The position numbers and the translations under genes are program-made. 64,000 nt of DNA. Origin: Corticium candelabrum. Taxonomy: Eukaryota; Porifera; Homoscleromorpha; Homosclerophorida; Plakinidae. The stretch is taken from contig NC_085087.1 in NCBI RefSeq assembly GCF_963422355.1, positions 8,779,337 through 8,843,336 on the forward strand, written 5' to 3'. Shown piece after piece: positions 40,187 to 59,218 of the stretch. The notes below the pieces were generated by a model. It saw only the letters and a program-made list of their open reading frames with translations, was not told the DNA's origin and made no database searches. The stretch's first letter is position 1. Each line of letters opens with the position of its first letter.

Positions 40187-40379
40187 ACCGCAATATATTG
40201 AGAACCAACCGCAATATATTGAGAAGAGGCGGTACCATCCCAGACCCGTGGAGGACGATTTTGTATCGGCGCTACACGGGTCTGGGAGGCCGAGGCTAAA
40301 GGATGCTGCCGACGTCGAGGCGGTTTCTTTGAAGTTTGACGCTCAACTCAGCGTCGGCGTCATATTGTGAACCAGGCTT
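40187..40379. other. Short segment with a 20-base direct repeat and a 13-base hairpin
   Basis: ACCGCAATATATTGAGAA occurs twice in tandem (40188-40225). TCCCAGACCCGTG at 40238-40250 pairs with CACGGGTCTGGGA at 40275-40287. No gene is supported. Confidence 0.6.
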
Positions 40380-40589
40380 AACTAACGCTGACGACTTGCC
40401 AGTGCCCTAGGCGGGCTTTCCGACCAACGACAGCGCGACGTTTCACCCTCGAGACCCAATCACGCGCTCTGATTGGTCGATAAGTAACCCTATTAGTACG
40501 TACGACCGTAGAGTAGTCTCCGCCAGTCTAGCTACTGCGTTCGTCTAGCGTGCAGACGTTCGGATCCTTTCTGCTCACGTGCGTTCGCC
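40380..40589 (+). promoter_or_regulatory. Promoter of LDLR-like gene C
   Basis: Near-identical copy of the gene B promoter block, with CCAAT motifs in both orientations and CACGTG near the start codon; a 4-base repeat difference (TACGTACG) is the main change. Confidence 0.55.
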
Positions 40590-46875
<6,286 letters not shown>

Positions 46876-47455
46876 CGAATCCTTGAGAGAATAATTTTGT
46901 TCCTTTGGTAGTCTAGTGTTGTTGACCTTGAAAACGTTGAGTTTACCAATCATCATCATCATCATCTGATCACGTGACATCAATACTGACAAGCAATTTC
47001 GTTTGCCATTTAAATTAGCATAGTTCTTTTGACTGCATGTAAGATACATGAATTAGTACATAATAGGACACACAAGTTACCTTAATTGTAGAAAAATGAA
47101 TGTTAGAGAAAGAAATTGATATTATTGTGTGCAAGACATCTATTTTAAATAAAAATATAATAAAGTCACGTGGTTCTCTAATGAGTAATGCGCGCGATAG
47201 AAACGTTTCCAGGCACGTGGAGTAGCGCGCGTACTAAAGATTACCATCTAGATGTTGCGTGCCTAATCCCACGCCCCAGACGTCAAGACGAAAAAGGTCA
47301 TCTTGTGGTAAGCAGACAAGGTAGAGGATTGCGGACTGTGTTGATGAGATGTGGTGTGTGTAGTGATTGTATTGAGAGCGCGTGTTGAGTGAAATGTCGT
47401 TTGTGAATGAAATTGGAAGGATTTATTGTTATTGATGTGTTACTGTTATGTTAGA

Positions 47456-47565
47456 ATGAGTGGGAGAGACATCACAGCATTGAATTGAATATCAGGGTTA
47501 TGATGAAATCATTGAATTCTATTTACAGCAACAGCTGATGATGAACAGAAGAATGTGGTGAGTGG
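47456..47565 (+). pseudogene. Ankyrin-repeat gene remnant next to receptor C, internally deleted
   Basis: The first ten codons (MSGRDITALN) join directly to ATATCAGGGTTATGATG of exon 3 of the D copy. The rest of exon 1, exon 2 and both introns are gone. The upstream promoter-like sequence (47166-47240) is kept. Confidence 0.6.
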
Positions 47566-47869
47566 TTCCATGTGTTGCAGTTGAACTGTTGTATTGTATT
47601 TCTTTGAATAAATGTTGTGGTGTTTCACACCCATACTCAAGATTTGTCTCATTGGGTTTGCTTGGGATAAAAGTGTACCATTTAAAGTTATTAGGAGAAT
47701 GTATCCAGTTATAATATCCGGAATTATTTGACTTTGGACATCCACAAGATTGCATGTACACACCACTACCCTTAATTAACGTGTACAAAAGAGTAAATAC
47801 CAGAAACTTGGACGTAAATATCTGTACATGCTGATAATTAGCTACGAGCGTAAAAGAAGGACACCACAT
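47519..47869 (-). CDS. Hypothetical 116-residue frame, present in the C and D units
   Basis: Contains a hydrophobic stretch (FLVFTLLYTLI) followed by Cys- and Asn-rich sequence (QSCGCPKSNNSG), which could be a signal peptide and small secreted protein. It overlaps the remnant ankyrin exon on the other strand. The D copy is open too, but the copies are so recent that this is weak support, and the differences seen change amino acids. No family recognised. Confidence 0.25.
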   Translation of the reverse strand: MWCPSFTLVANYQHVQIFTSKFLVFTLLYTLIKGSGVYMQSCGCPKSNNSGYYNWIHSPNNFKWYTFIPSKPNETNLEYGCETPQHLFKEIQYNSSTATHGTTHHILLFIISCCCK

Positions 47870-47990
47870 TAAGTGGTGGACTGCTTTGCGAAAAGCTCAC
47901 TCTAAACGAACTGAATTGACTTCTGGTTATGTTTGTTTGTAAGCGTGTGTCACTCTTGGGGAGTTTGTTGAGCCAATCAGCAGTTGTTTT

Positions 47991-48199
47991 GGCAGAATAA
48001 CGCTGGCGACTTGCCAGTGCCCTAGGCGGGCTTTCCGACCAATGAAGCGCGACGTTTCATCCTCCAAACCCAATCACGCGCTCTGATTGGTCGATAAGTA
48101 ACCCTATTAGTACGACCGTAGAGTAGTCTCCGCCAGTCTAGCTACTGCGTTCGTCAAGCGTGAAGACGTTGGGATCCTTTCTGCTCACGTGCGTTAGCC
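47991..48199 (+). promoter_or_regulatory. Promoter of LDLR-like gene D, starting at the tandem-duplication joint
   Basis: The sequence shared with the right flank of D (to TTGTTTTGG) switches at about 47991 to the unit start AGAATAACGCTGG. CCAAT motifs are kept; one base is lost in the first (AATGAAGCGC). Confidence 0.6.
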
Positions 48200-51100
48200 A
48201 TGAGGTGTGCAGCTACGCTCGTTACACTCATCCTCCTTCAAGTGTCGACAACCAGCGGCTCAGGTATCTTTAAATACACGTTTTACTTCTCTTCGTCAAC
48301 GAAAACTTTCGCACTCAAATTGTTGGCGAAAAATTTGATAAAAGTTCGTTCCACGACGCGGACACGCTAGTAAAAATCATCGCGCACATTTTTTGACTCG
48401 TCGCGTCGCGATTCGAAACATTCCCGACGCTCCAGCGTCGAAATTTTCTCGCCGCGTCGAAATTCGCGCCGTCCGATTCATTCCGTACGCGCCGTAGCCG
48501 CTAGCTCGAGCAGCGACGCACGAATTTGTACCGTCAGTGAATTTCGGTTACAATTTCTTGGCACGTGGCGAAGTTGGCAGCGACCCAAAACACAGCTGTT
48601 TTCCCGCTCTTCGCTCTCTCTGTTGCAACTCCGTGCCGCACAGTCGGTCGACGCTGTTGGACGTCGGGCTGGAAGCCTCCGTCACACATGACGTCTCATC
48701 TGTTGTTGGATCAATTCTCGACGCTCCTATTTGTCATCGGCTCCAAAATTCTAATTTCTAGACCGCTAACGCATACGATTACAATCAGTTTATTGCGATT
48801 TTGTCGCAGCGCGTGCAGCCGGTAGGTCTAACGGCGCGTTGGAAGGCGATTGTGCACGACGCATTGCGAGAAATTCGATTCGCGTTTTTGTCGAGTTTGA
48901 TGCGGCACTAGGTTCTCACGCTTGATATCACCACCTGCTTAGTTTGTTTTCTTATGGGCAGCTACTTTTACTTGATATCCGATCGACATTCGGATTTTAT
49001 TCGTTCTTTGACTTGATATCCTGTACACATCCGGGATTCCATTCGTTCTTTTGCTTGTGGACATCCGGGATTCCATTCGTTTCTCTGTGTCTAGTTTGCC
49101 ACAACCGACCGGATCTTTTCTTCAAATGCGGCGATCTGTGTTTGGCTCGCTCGTGGATTTGTGACGGTGGCGAGGATTGTGATGACGGATCAGATGAAAG
49201 TTTCTGTGACGGTAAGACCGGACTACTTCTAGTGAGTTTGTTGTGTGAGTTTGTTGTGTGAGTTTCTTGTGTGAGCTTTTTTGTGTGGGTTTTTGTGAGC
49301 TTGTTGTGTGAGCTGGTGGCTTGACAGCAAGCCATGCATTCCTTCTTGCTGTGTAGTAAAGAGAATTTGGAATAGTTGTGTAATAGACTGACTGTACTTG
49401 AAACAGTTTAGTATAATTCACATGACAATAATAAAATAATCAGATAAATAATTAACATAGTAATGTAATAGACGTAATGTAATTTTTATTAGTTTATTAT
49501 TATATTATATTTGATTTATTTTAATTATTTATTTATTTTAAATTTTTTATTTTTTAATTATTTTTATTCTTAATTATTTATTTTTAATTTATTTTTATTT
49601 TTTAATTAATTAATAATTTTTTTAATTATTTATTTTATTTTTAAAATTACTTTTATTTTTAATTAATTATTTATTTATTTTTAATTAATTAGTTATTTTT
49701 TAATTATGTATTTTTATTTTTTATTATTTATTATTTTTTTAAAACTTTAAATTTATTTTTTTATTACTTATTTTTTGAAATTTTAATTTATTTTTTTATA
49801 AATTATTTTTTATAAATTATTTATTTTGTAATTATTTATTTATTTTATTTTGTAATTATTTTTATTTTTGTTTTAATTTTTAATTTATGTATTATAATTT
49901 TTTAATTATTTTTATTTTTTAATTTTTAATTTATGTATTATAATTTTTTAATTACTTTTTATTTTTAATTTTTTAATTTTTACCAATTTTTATAATATGT
50001 TTTACTTATTTTTAATAATTCATTTATTTATTAATCTTTTAATTATTTTTTAAATTTTTAATTAATAATTGTTTATTTTAAATTTTTAATAAAGTGCATC
50101 CTTACAGGACAGTTAGTATTATATATTTGTGTGTGTGTGTGCATGTTGTGTAGAATGTGATCCTAAAAAATGGTTTCGGTGTGAAATCGGTCATCCATGC
50201 ATAGACAGAAAATGGGTGTGTGATGGAACACACGACTGTGACGATGGATCTGATGAGAGAGTGTCTCTGTGTGGAGGTTTGAATAGAATACAAAGCTGTA
50301 TGTCTGTCTCTGTCTGTCTGTTTGTCTGTCTCTGTCTATTTATCTGTCTGTCTATCTATTTGTCTGTCTGTTTGTCTATTTGTCTGTCTGTCTGTTTGTC
50401 TAGTTGTCTGTCTGTCTGCTTGTTTGTCTATTTGTCTGTCTGTCTGCTTGTCTCTGTTTGTCTGCATCTGTCTGTCTGTCTGTCTGTTCTTTTGTCAGTC
50501 TGTCTGCTTGTTTGTCTGTTTGTTGTCAATACATATATTTTCAAACATTGAAATATTATACACCATATGTCTATTTGTCTGTCTGTCTGTCTGTTTGCTT
50601 GTTTCTGTCCATTTGTCTGCTTGTCTGTCTGTTTGTTGTTTGTCTGTCTGTCTGCTTGTCTGTCTGTTTGTCTCTGTCTGTTTGTGTCTTTGTTTATCTG
50701 TTCGTTTGTCTCTGTCTGTCTGCTTGTTTGGCTGTTTGTCAGTCTGTTTGTGTATCTCTGCCTATTTGTCTACCACTCAGTATACGGTACGATCATATTA
50801 CTGCAATAGAATACCACTTGTTTGACATGTTTTGGTTCATTTAGCCTGTACATCTGGCAACTTTCATTGCACCTCTGGTGAATGTATCGGCCAGTCGTCT
50901 GTGTGTGACGGCGATCGCGATTGCTTCGACAACTCCGACGAACAACCACCTCACTGCTGTCAGTCACCTTATCACACACAATTACCCATTTGTATTTCTT
51001 TCTTTTTGTTTACAGACCGTCCAACTAAATCACCATGCAACTTGACAGACGAGTTCAATTGCAGGGCTTCTGGATCGTTTCCTCACTGTATTCCTAAATA

Positions 51101-53029
51101 TTGGATCTGTGATGGCGAAAGAGATTGTGACTCGGGCATAGATGAGGGCGACGTCTGTAATCCACCGGGTACAGTTATGGACATGCATGGAGATGGATAG
51201 ACATGTCTGTGTTTGTCTGTCTGTCTGTTGGTCTGTCTGTCTATCTGTGTCTGTCTGTCTGTCTGTGTGTTTGTCTGTCTCTGTCTGTGTATTTGTCTGT
51301 CTGTCTGTCTGTCTGTCATTACATATATTTTCAAACATTGAACTATTATACACCATCTAAGCAAAGCAACTAAATACTACCCAAGCCAATAGGGCTTGTT
51401 CTACCTACAACTATTTATGTTTATGTTGCTGTCTCTTGAAACAATCTTTATTTTTCTGTCAATCACTCTAGCATTTGATCGTTGTAGACACACAGAAAAC
51501 ACAGATTTCTAGTATGTCTTGAAGATTGATGCATTTGGCTTTTCGTCTTCGTCTCTTGATAGCTGTGACAGTTTCTTCAAATAGTCTTCAGCTTTCTCTC
51601 CCCAACAGCCAAAATGTCTGTTTGTCTGTGTTTGTCTGTCTGTATTGTCTATCTGTCTGTCTGTTTATCAGTCTGTCTGTTAGTCTGTCTGTCTGTTTGT
51701 CAGTGTTTGTCTGTCTGCCTGTCTGTCTATCTGTCTGTATTTGTCTATCTGGCTGTCTGTCCATCTGTCTTTTTGTCCGTCTGTCTGTCCGTCCGTCTGT
51801 CTGTTAGTCTGTCTGTTTGTCTGTGTTTGTTTGTCTGTCTGTCCGTCCGTCCATTCACCGTCTGCATGTCTAAGATCTGTCTGTCTGTTGATAATAATAT
51901 CTGTGGTCTGTTGCTGCAGGACTTGCTGCTCGTTTGTCCGTCTGTCTCTCTGCATGTCCATGATCTATTTGTCTGTCTATCTGTTTGTCTGTCTGTTAGT
52001 GTTGATAATAATTTATATGGTCTGTTTCTGCAGGACTTGCTGCTTCTGTTTCTCCAACGTCAGCTCAAGCTCGATTGTCTCCCACAACTCCACAGCCAGT
52101 TATTGTTCAATGTGCTGATGATGAGTTTCAGTGCTACGACGGCTTCAAGTGTTTACAATGGTCACACCGATGTGACTCGATAGTAGATTGTCATGACAAC
52201 TCAGACGAAAGCGGCTGTGCATGTAAAGAATACATGCATTTTTCTAATGTATTATTATGGTTGTCTTTGTTGTTTTTTAGATGTCCCACACTGTCCACCC
52301 AAACTTCAGTTTTCTTGTGCTAACTCTAACTGTGTTCCTCTCGACAAGCACTGCAATGAGGTTGACGATTGTGGAGACAACTCGGATGAGTTTAACTGTA
52401 AGTAGTTGGGATGTTGTACTCAATGACAATCAATTATATACTGTCTGTCTGTCCATCAGTTTGTCTGCCTCTTTCCATGTATTATAACTAAGTTGAAACC
52501 TTTCAGGTGGCCTCACTCAACCCAAATGGCAAGAATGCGAGGGAATGTTTCGTTGTGGCAATGGACACTGTCTCACGGTCAAAAAACTTTGCGACAACAA
52601 AACTCATTGCAACGACGGATCGGACGAGAAAAACTGCTGTCAGTTGACATCAACACGTAACAACACAGTAACATTGATGTATGAAAACTATGTTGTTGTA
52701 TAGTTACAAACGAATGCTTGAACAGCAATTTATGTCCGGGAGATCAAACGTGTATTGATGAGCCGACTTCGTATCGATGCACGTGTGCACGAGGATATCG
52801 CAAGACGAACGACGGATGTGAAGGTGAGTGGGTGTGTCGTTTGCTGTGTTGATGGCATGTGGTTACATCGTAAAGTTTGTCTTCTGTAGAGGTGGACGAG
52901 TGTCAGACGTATGGACATTGTGCACAGTTTTGTGTGAACACGCCGGGTAGCTTTGTCTGCAGCTGCAGTAACGGATACACACTGAAGGCTGATGGTCACA
53001 CTTGCAAAGCAAACGGTCAGTCTGACGTA

Positions 53030-53112
<83 letters not shown>

Positions 53113-53795
53113 GTCTACTTTAATTCTATCTACTGTGTCTGTCTTACAGATGGAAATACCAAGTTGTTGTACGCTGATGGTTGGGATGTCAAGCTAATGG
53201 ATCTCAACACAAAGTCGATTGAAGGCCTAGCCAAAGACAGACTGTCAATCGTTCCAGTTGCATTCCACTTTCGTACAGGCACGGTATGTTTGTATACACA
53301 CTTAGTCTGCATGTTTATTGTCCTTCTAATTGTTTGTTGATTTAGATCTACTTTGGTGAATACCAAAGGAATCGTATATGTGCAGTTCCCGCGGACAACA
53401 GTGCAGAGCCAAAACCGATTCTCACAACAGTGGATGGCGCTCATAGCCCTGACGGTCTTGCTGTCGACTACTTGAACGACTGGATCTATTGGTCTAGTCC
53501 TGCTTATCGTACGATCTTTATGGCTAAATTGGATGGTTCGTATCGTCGAGTTGTTGTGAATGATAGTATGAAGTTAGACGAGCCGCGTGGTCTTGCTGTT
53601 GATCCATTGAGAGGGTATCTGTTCTGGGCTGATTGGGGGAATCACTCGCATATCGGTGCTGCCGCCATGGATGGAACGGGACAGAGACACATTGTGGTCG
53701 ATGGATTGGTGTTGCCGAATGGAATAGCGGTTGATACGATAACACAGAGGATCTACTGGGTGGACGGCAGTCGTGGAGTGGTAATTCAAGATGGA

Positions 53796-53835
<40 letters not shown>

Positions 53836-55764
53836 TTGTAGAGCGTTGGTTGTGTCTTAGTCTAATAAGTCTTTGTTTGTGTTTTCTATAGGTTGAGGTT
53901 TGTGATTATTTGGGTCACAATCGAAGAGTTATTATACAGGGTGGTATTGGACGGCCTCTCTTTATTGCGTTGTATGAGGAAAAGGTGTACGTGTCGTCTG
54001 ATTGGGGACCGAGGAGGAAGGGAAGAGTTTTTGTTGCCAATCGATTTGATGGATCACATTTGATGATGATTGATCATGATGTGGACTCTGTACAAGGTAT
54101 GTAGTGGAGTATTGTATTAGAGGGATGCATGTCACAATACACTAGACTATTGTATTGGAGGGATGCATCTCACAATACACTCTTGAACTCATTTACTTGA
54201 TATGAGGAGCAACTCACTACTACCTGACCACCGCACTTACCAATAACGCGGCCCCATAAATTACAGTCCAAGCTCTAACAAGTAACGTATGATTAAAATA
54301 ACTAAACTACAATAAACAGAACTAGAGATTGTTTCTGATTAGCCATATTTAAATGATCCTTCAATGGTCACTTTTATGATTGTTGACAAAAGTTGATGTT
54401 GATGACGTGGAGGAATAGAGATGATATGAAGAAGGGAAGAAGACTCCGTGCATCAATAAAGCCTCTAGATCTAATTTGAATGTTGGGTTGGTTACAGGTG
54501 AAGGTTTTTGATTTGATGGTCATGATGAAGTCAGTATGTACCATTTAGATTTTCTTTTGTTTGCATCAAAAAAGTTTGTTTCAAAAGGGAATGTTAGTTT
54601 TATCACATAGAATTTGAGTGTATGATTATTCCAAATTAACATGTCAGTCAGGCCTTTATGCAGTAGAAATGATGTCAGATGGAAATTTTACTTCACAGTC
54701 TTTTAAATCGGCAAAGATGTTGAATTAATGTGGTAGATGGTTAATAGCCACATTATAGAGCAGACTGACAACAGAGTCGTGATGACGTTGATTGTAATGA
54801 TGACATTGTAAGAGGACTGGGTAATTATTGAGAACTTGAAGAAGGGTTTGATGTTGCTGATCTAGAGGACATTTAACACAAGAACGTTTACTCCATAGGA
54901 CAAGATTAGCATTTGAAGGGAGGGTATCAGAAACGGCATTGAGGACAAAAGAAAGTTGATTATCAGGAAGACAAGAGACAATATTTGCCCAGACATCAGA
55001 CGCACAGTTTTCCATTTTCCAGACAAAAGATGGAGCCCTGGAAATGTGGATTTTGAGTTCTGGCAAGAAGCTGTTTTTGATGTTCCTCATTCTTGTTTTG
55101 GTGATGTATGGAGGGATGCATCTGACAATACACTAGACTATTGTATTGGAGGGATGCATCTCACAATACACTAGACTATTGTATTGGAGAGATGCATGTC
55201 TTTATTCTAGGAAGGGTCAATTACAATCAATTAATTATCTTTTCCAGGCATTGCAGTTTATCAGAAACAACAACAACAACACACTCCCAATCACTGCGAT
55301 CGAGCGACCTGCAGTCATTATTGTGTCACCAGTTTTGTGTCGGACTACAAGTGTTTCTGTCCCGATGGCTCCCACTTGTTGGATGACGAAAAAACGTGTT
55401 CAGTTGGTAAGACACACTCTGTATATGCAGCATCTTGTCATGTTTTTAATTTTTTGTTTGTATTGCATTTAGGTGTTGAAAGATGTAATGACAGTTACTG
55501 TAATTACAATGGACATTGTGTGAAGGAAGGCAACAGAAATAAATGTTTGTAAGTTGTTGTATTGATTATCTAGTGTATGATGGCTGTTGGTGACAATTTG
55601 ATTTTATTTGTAGATGTCGTAGTGACCACACTGGATCTCGATGCACTGACGTTGTTAGCAAGACTGTGTCTTGTCCCATCACTCGATGCCACAGCCGTGG
55701 ACGATGTTATATCTCAGTAGAAGGTCAATACTGCATGTAAGTAACACGACTCATCTGTTTGGTG

Positions 55765-55853
<89 letters not shown>

Positions 55854-56322
55854 TCTGTCTGTCTGTCTGTTACATTCCACGTAATACATTTTCCAAGTAT
55901 CACATCTGTCTGTTGTCTTCAGTTGTAATGATGGTTACTCTGGTGTTTACTGTGAGTCCGATATCTCTCCCATCACTTTTCCATTCGAAAATTCTACAAC
56001 CACATCTCTTGCACCACCTCGTGTTGTCGGTAATGTTGGTCAGAGCAAAGGAAGCAACGCAGTAGCCATTTCTGTAGGAGGTGCCATCGGTGGTCTAGTG
56101 GTCGTCGCCATTATTATCATTCTTGTTAATCTCTTGATAAAGAATGTGAGGTGAGGTCAAAATTATTGGGTACATTTGTTGGGTTGGTAAATGGTTGTTT
56201 ATTGAATTTTTAGAGGAAAGCTGTCGATTAACTTTGATAATCCCATGTATCATTCTGACTCTATCTCAGTTGTTATCCCACCAAAGGCAGGAGTTGAAGA
56301 GATAGATGGTGCAGTCACGTGA
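48200..56322 (+). CDS. LDLR/VLDLR-like receptor D, seven LDLa modules, altered C-terminus
   Basis: Exons: 48200-48263, 49095-49211, 50154-50276, 50845-50958, 51016-51168, 52034-52222, 52281-52397, 52507-52638, 52704-52823, 52890-53015, 53150-53283, 53346-53780, 53892-54096, 55248-55406, 55473-55548, 55614-55736, 55923-56150, and 56214-56322. Domains follow gene B. The donor after the FDNPMY exon reads AT at 56302-56303 where B and C have GT. Reading through adds IDGAVT and stops at 56320-56322, giving about 907 residues and losing the last exon (its counterpart is 56371-56433). If a cryptic donor restores that exon the protein would be about 921 residues. The membrane span has an unusual Asn (ILVNLLIKN, where B and C have ILVILLVKN). 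The donor of exon 12 is GTAATT, weaker than GTAAGT elsewhere. These changes may mark early decay, but the ectodomain is intact. Confidence 0.8.
54200..55110 (-). mobile_element. Retroelement C-terminal fossil in gene D intron 13
   Basis: The best preserved of three copies. Its minus-strand frame 55090-54725 has [10 protein letters not shown], a CxxC knuckle whose later His and Cys are replaced (Gln, Tyr), and YNQRHHD. Beyond a stop, residues resembling [12 protein letters not shown] and IPFET continue it. This layout recalls the endonuclease end of R2-like or related non-LTR elements. Confidence 0.6.
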
Positions 56323-56505
56323 CACACACACACAATTCTTATTGTGTATGTTTGTTTTCATTTTGTGTAGGTCAACCACAGTAAAGAGGTCAATGGCACG
56401 CATACAACTCCAGCTACTTCCACTTCTGTCTGACGAATCCTTGAGAGAATAGTTTTGTTCTTTTGGTAGTCTAGTGTTGTTGACCTTGATAACGTTGAGT
56501 TTACC

Positions 56506-56537
<32 letters not shown>

Positions 56538-57038
56538 GATCATGTGACGTCAATACTAAACAAGCAATTTCGTTTGTCATTTAGATTAGCATAGTTCTTT
56601 TGACTGCATGTAAGATACATGAATTAGTACATAATAGGACATATATTAAAGTTACCTTAGTTGTAGAAAAATGAATGTCATAGAGGAAGAAATTGATATT
56701 ATTGTGTGAAAGACATCTATTTTAAATAAAAATATAATAATGAAGTCACGTGGTTCACCAATGAATAATGCGCGCGTTAGGGACGTTTCGAGGCACTTGG
56801 AGTAGCGCGCGTGATAAAGATTACAATTTACATGTTGTGTGCCTAGTGGCCACGCCCCAGACGTCGCAAGACGAAAAAGGTCACCTTGTGGTAAGCAGAC
56901 AAGGTAGAGGATTGCAGACTGTGTTGATGAGATGTGGTGTGTGTAGTGATTGTATTGAGAGCGCTTGTTGAGTGAATTGTCGTTTGTCAATGAAATTGGA
57001 AGGATTTATTGTTATTGATGTGTTACTGTTATGTTAGA

Positions 57039-57534
57039 ATGAGTGAGAGAGACATCACAACATTGAATCGCCAACTACTGAGCGCTGTAGGGAGCAAGTC
57101 ACGTGATGAGGTTGAACGTCTTGGATCAAGGAGCTGAAGTTAATGCGTGTAATGAAGTTGTATGTTATTGATTGAGTGATTCGTTTTATTGTTGTTCATA
57201 ACAATTCACTCTAATGTAGGGATGGACTGTACTGATGAAAGCTTGTATGAATGGCTCCAAGTCATTAGTTGAGCTTTTGTTGTGTAGAGGGGCAGATGTG
57301 AACAGAACTGGTAAATGGGTAAGTGTTGATAGTGAATGAATGAATGAAGAGAATGAGATTTAAATGATGTGATGAGATTTGTGATAGGACGGATATTACA
57401 GTAGAGACAAACAATAAAACACAATTATTGTCATTACAGGGTAGAACTGCTGTAATGGAAGCAGCATATCAGGGTTATGATGAAATCATTGAATTCTATT
57501 TACAGCAACAGCTGATGATGAACAGAAGAATGTG
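57039..57534 (+). pseudogene. Ankyrin-repeat gene next to receptor D, frameshifted in exon 1
   Basis: Exon 1 from 57039 (MSERDITTLNRQLL) is two bases shorter than the B copy after GAGGTTGAACG, which brings a stop (AGC TGA) before the exon ends. Exon 2 from about 57220 and exon 3 57440-57534 (GRTAVMEAAYQGYDEIIEFYL) keep ankyrin character. Exon 3 is present only here and as a piece in C. Confidence 0.6.
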
Positions 57535-57846
57535 GTGAGTGGTTCCATGTGTTGCAGTTGAACTGTTGTATTGTATTTCTTTGAATAAATGTTGTGGTGT
57601 TTCACACCCATACTCAAGATTTGTCTCATTGGGTTTGCTTGGGATAAAAGTGTACCATTTAAAGTTATTAGGAAAATGTATCCAGTTATAATATCCGGAA
57701 TTACTTGACTTTGGACATCCACAAGATTGCATGTACACACCACTACCCTTAATTAACGTGTACAAAAGAGTAAATACCAGAAACTTGGACGTAAATATCT
57801 GTACATGCTGATAATTAGCTACGAGCGTAAAAGAAGGACACCACAT
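57496..57846 (-). CDS. Hypothetical 116-residue frame, D-unit copy
   Basis: Duplicate of the frame at 47519-47869 with at least two amino-acid changes (SSNSG, IHFPN). See that entry; doubtful as a gene. Confidence 0.25.
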   Translation of the reverse strand: MWCPSFTLVANYQHVQIFTSKFLVFTLLYTLIKGSGVYMQSCGCPKSSNSGYYNWIHFPNNFKWYTFIPSKPNETNLEYGCETPQHLFKEIQYNSSTATHGTTHHILLFIISCCCK

Positions 57847-57967
57847 TAAGTGGTGGACTGCTTTGCGAAAAGCTCACTCTAAACGAACTGAATTGACTTC
57901 TGGTTATGTTTGTTTGTAAGCGTTTGTCACTCTTGGGGAGTTTGTTGAGCCAATCAGCAGTTGTTTT

Positions 57968-58330
57968 GGGATACAGAAATAGGTGACGTAACACTAACTT
58001 GTCAGCGTGAATCACAGTTGGGAATTTGTTGCGCCAATCAGCAGTCCTTTGGGGCACCAACAATATGTGACGTAACAATCCCGTGCATTTTGACAGAAAG
58101 GCTGAGATGTCATATCCATAGTAAAAACATTAATAAGGTTAAACCGTCATCAAACTGAGGAACACAGAGTAAAGTTTGGGTATAGTTGTACGCGTCTGGT
58201 ACTTTTTTTACAGAAGAATCACAAAACAAACAAATTTCATTGTTCTTCGAGAAGCCAAAGGTTCCATGGGACCATGCATGCATGTACCGTTGCTCACGAC
58301 CAATGTCATGTGCAATCTTCAATATGTTTT
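57968..58330. other. Right flank of the D unit, no gene seen
   Basis: Unique sequence beyond the point where the C unit ends. It holds two diverged copies of a segment like TTGTTGAGCCAATCAGCAGT / TTGTTGCGCCAATCAGCAGT (57938-57962 and 58026-58050), each with a CCAAT core. Confidence 0.5.
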
Positions 58331-58339
58331 AGCTGTGAT

Positions 58340-58870
58340 GATGAAGAATCGACGTTGTCTTGCAAGAAAAGATTTGTAGGAAACGCTATCGCTGCTTTCT
58401 TCTGGATCAGGTCACTACATGTCACTTCACAGTATTGCTAGGAGACGTACGAGATCAATGTTTATCTAGCTACGACGAATTATCATCGGAACGAAAGATG
58501 CTAGCAACGTACGGCTCAACGAAATCATGATAATCTCGTCCACCTCAGTAGTTAACTGCAAGTGATGCAAGATCGACCTCTACAGAATCGAGCGCTGTAC
58601 AAGAACATATTTACAGGTGTAAGTAGGACTGATCGTTCTTGCAAGAAAGATTCGTAGGAAACGTTAAGCTGCATGCTTTCTTCTTGATCTGATCGCTACA
58701 CATGTTACTTCACAGTATTTTCTGTGCACGTACATCAATCTCTAGCTACGACGAATTAATTTTAACGGAACGAAAGATGATAGCAACGGCTCAATGAAAG
58801 CATGATAATCGTGTCCACCTCAAGTGATGCAAGCAAGAGCGCTATGTGCAGAATTGAGAAAAAACGTGGA
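58340..58870. repeat. Two diverged tandem copies of a unit of about 250 bases
   Basis: Copy 1 about 58340-58615 and copy 2 about 58630-58870. Shared blocks include TCTTGCAAGAAA, CTTCACAGTATT, TAGCTACGACGAATTA, GGAACGAAAGATG and GTCCACCTC. No coding frame; neighbouring sequence to 59090 is featureless. Confidence 0.75.
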
Positions 58871-59098
58871 TAGCTGAAGCCCGCTCAGTGCAAGAGACGC
58901 AGCTGTCACGCATGTGCATGTATTCGAAGTGTAGTGTATGATATTAAGTTAATTATCTTTAATCACATCAACGCATCCCTGGGTTCTAAAGAATTATACA
59001 TTCTAGCAACACGCTAATGATTAATTAATGATACTGACAATAAATAGACAAAAATTAATAAAATTTACATTAATATTCACAATAAATACACACACAAG

Positions 59099-59120
59099 CG
59101 AACTAACACACACACACACA

Positions 59121-59217
<97 letters not shown>
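59099..59217. repeat. (CA)n microsatellite
   Basis: CA run with one CTACAC interruption. The flanks 59218-60440 show no supportable gene. Confidence 0.95.
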
Positions 59218-59218
<1 letters not shown>

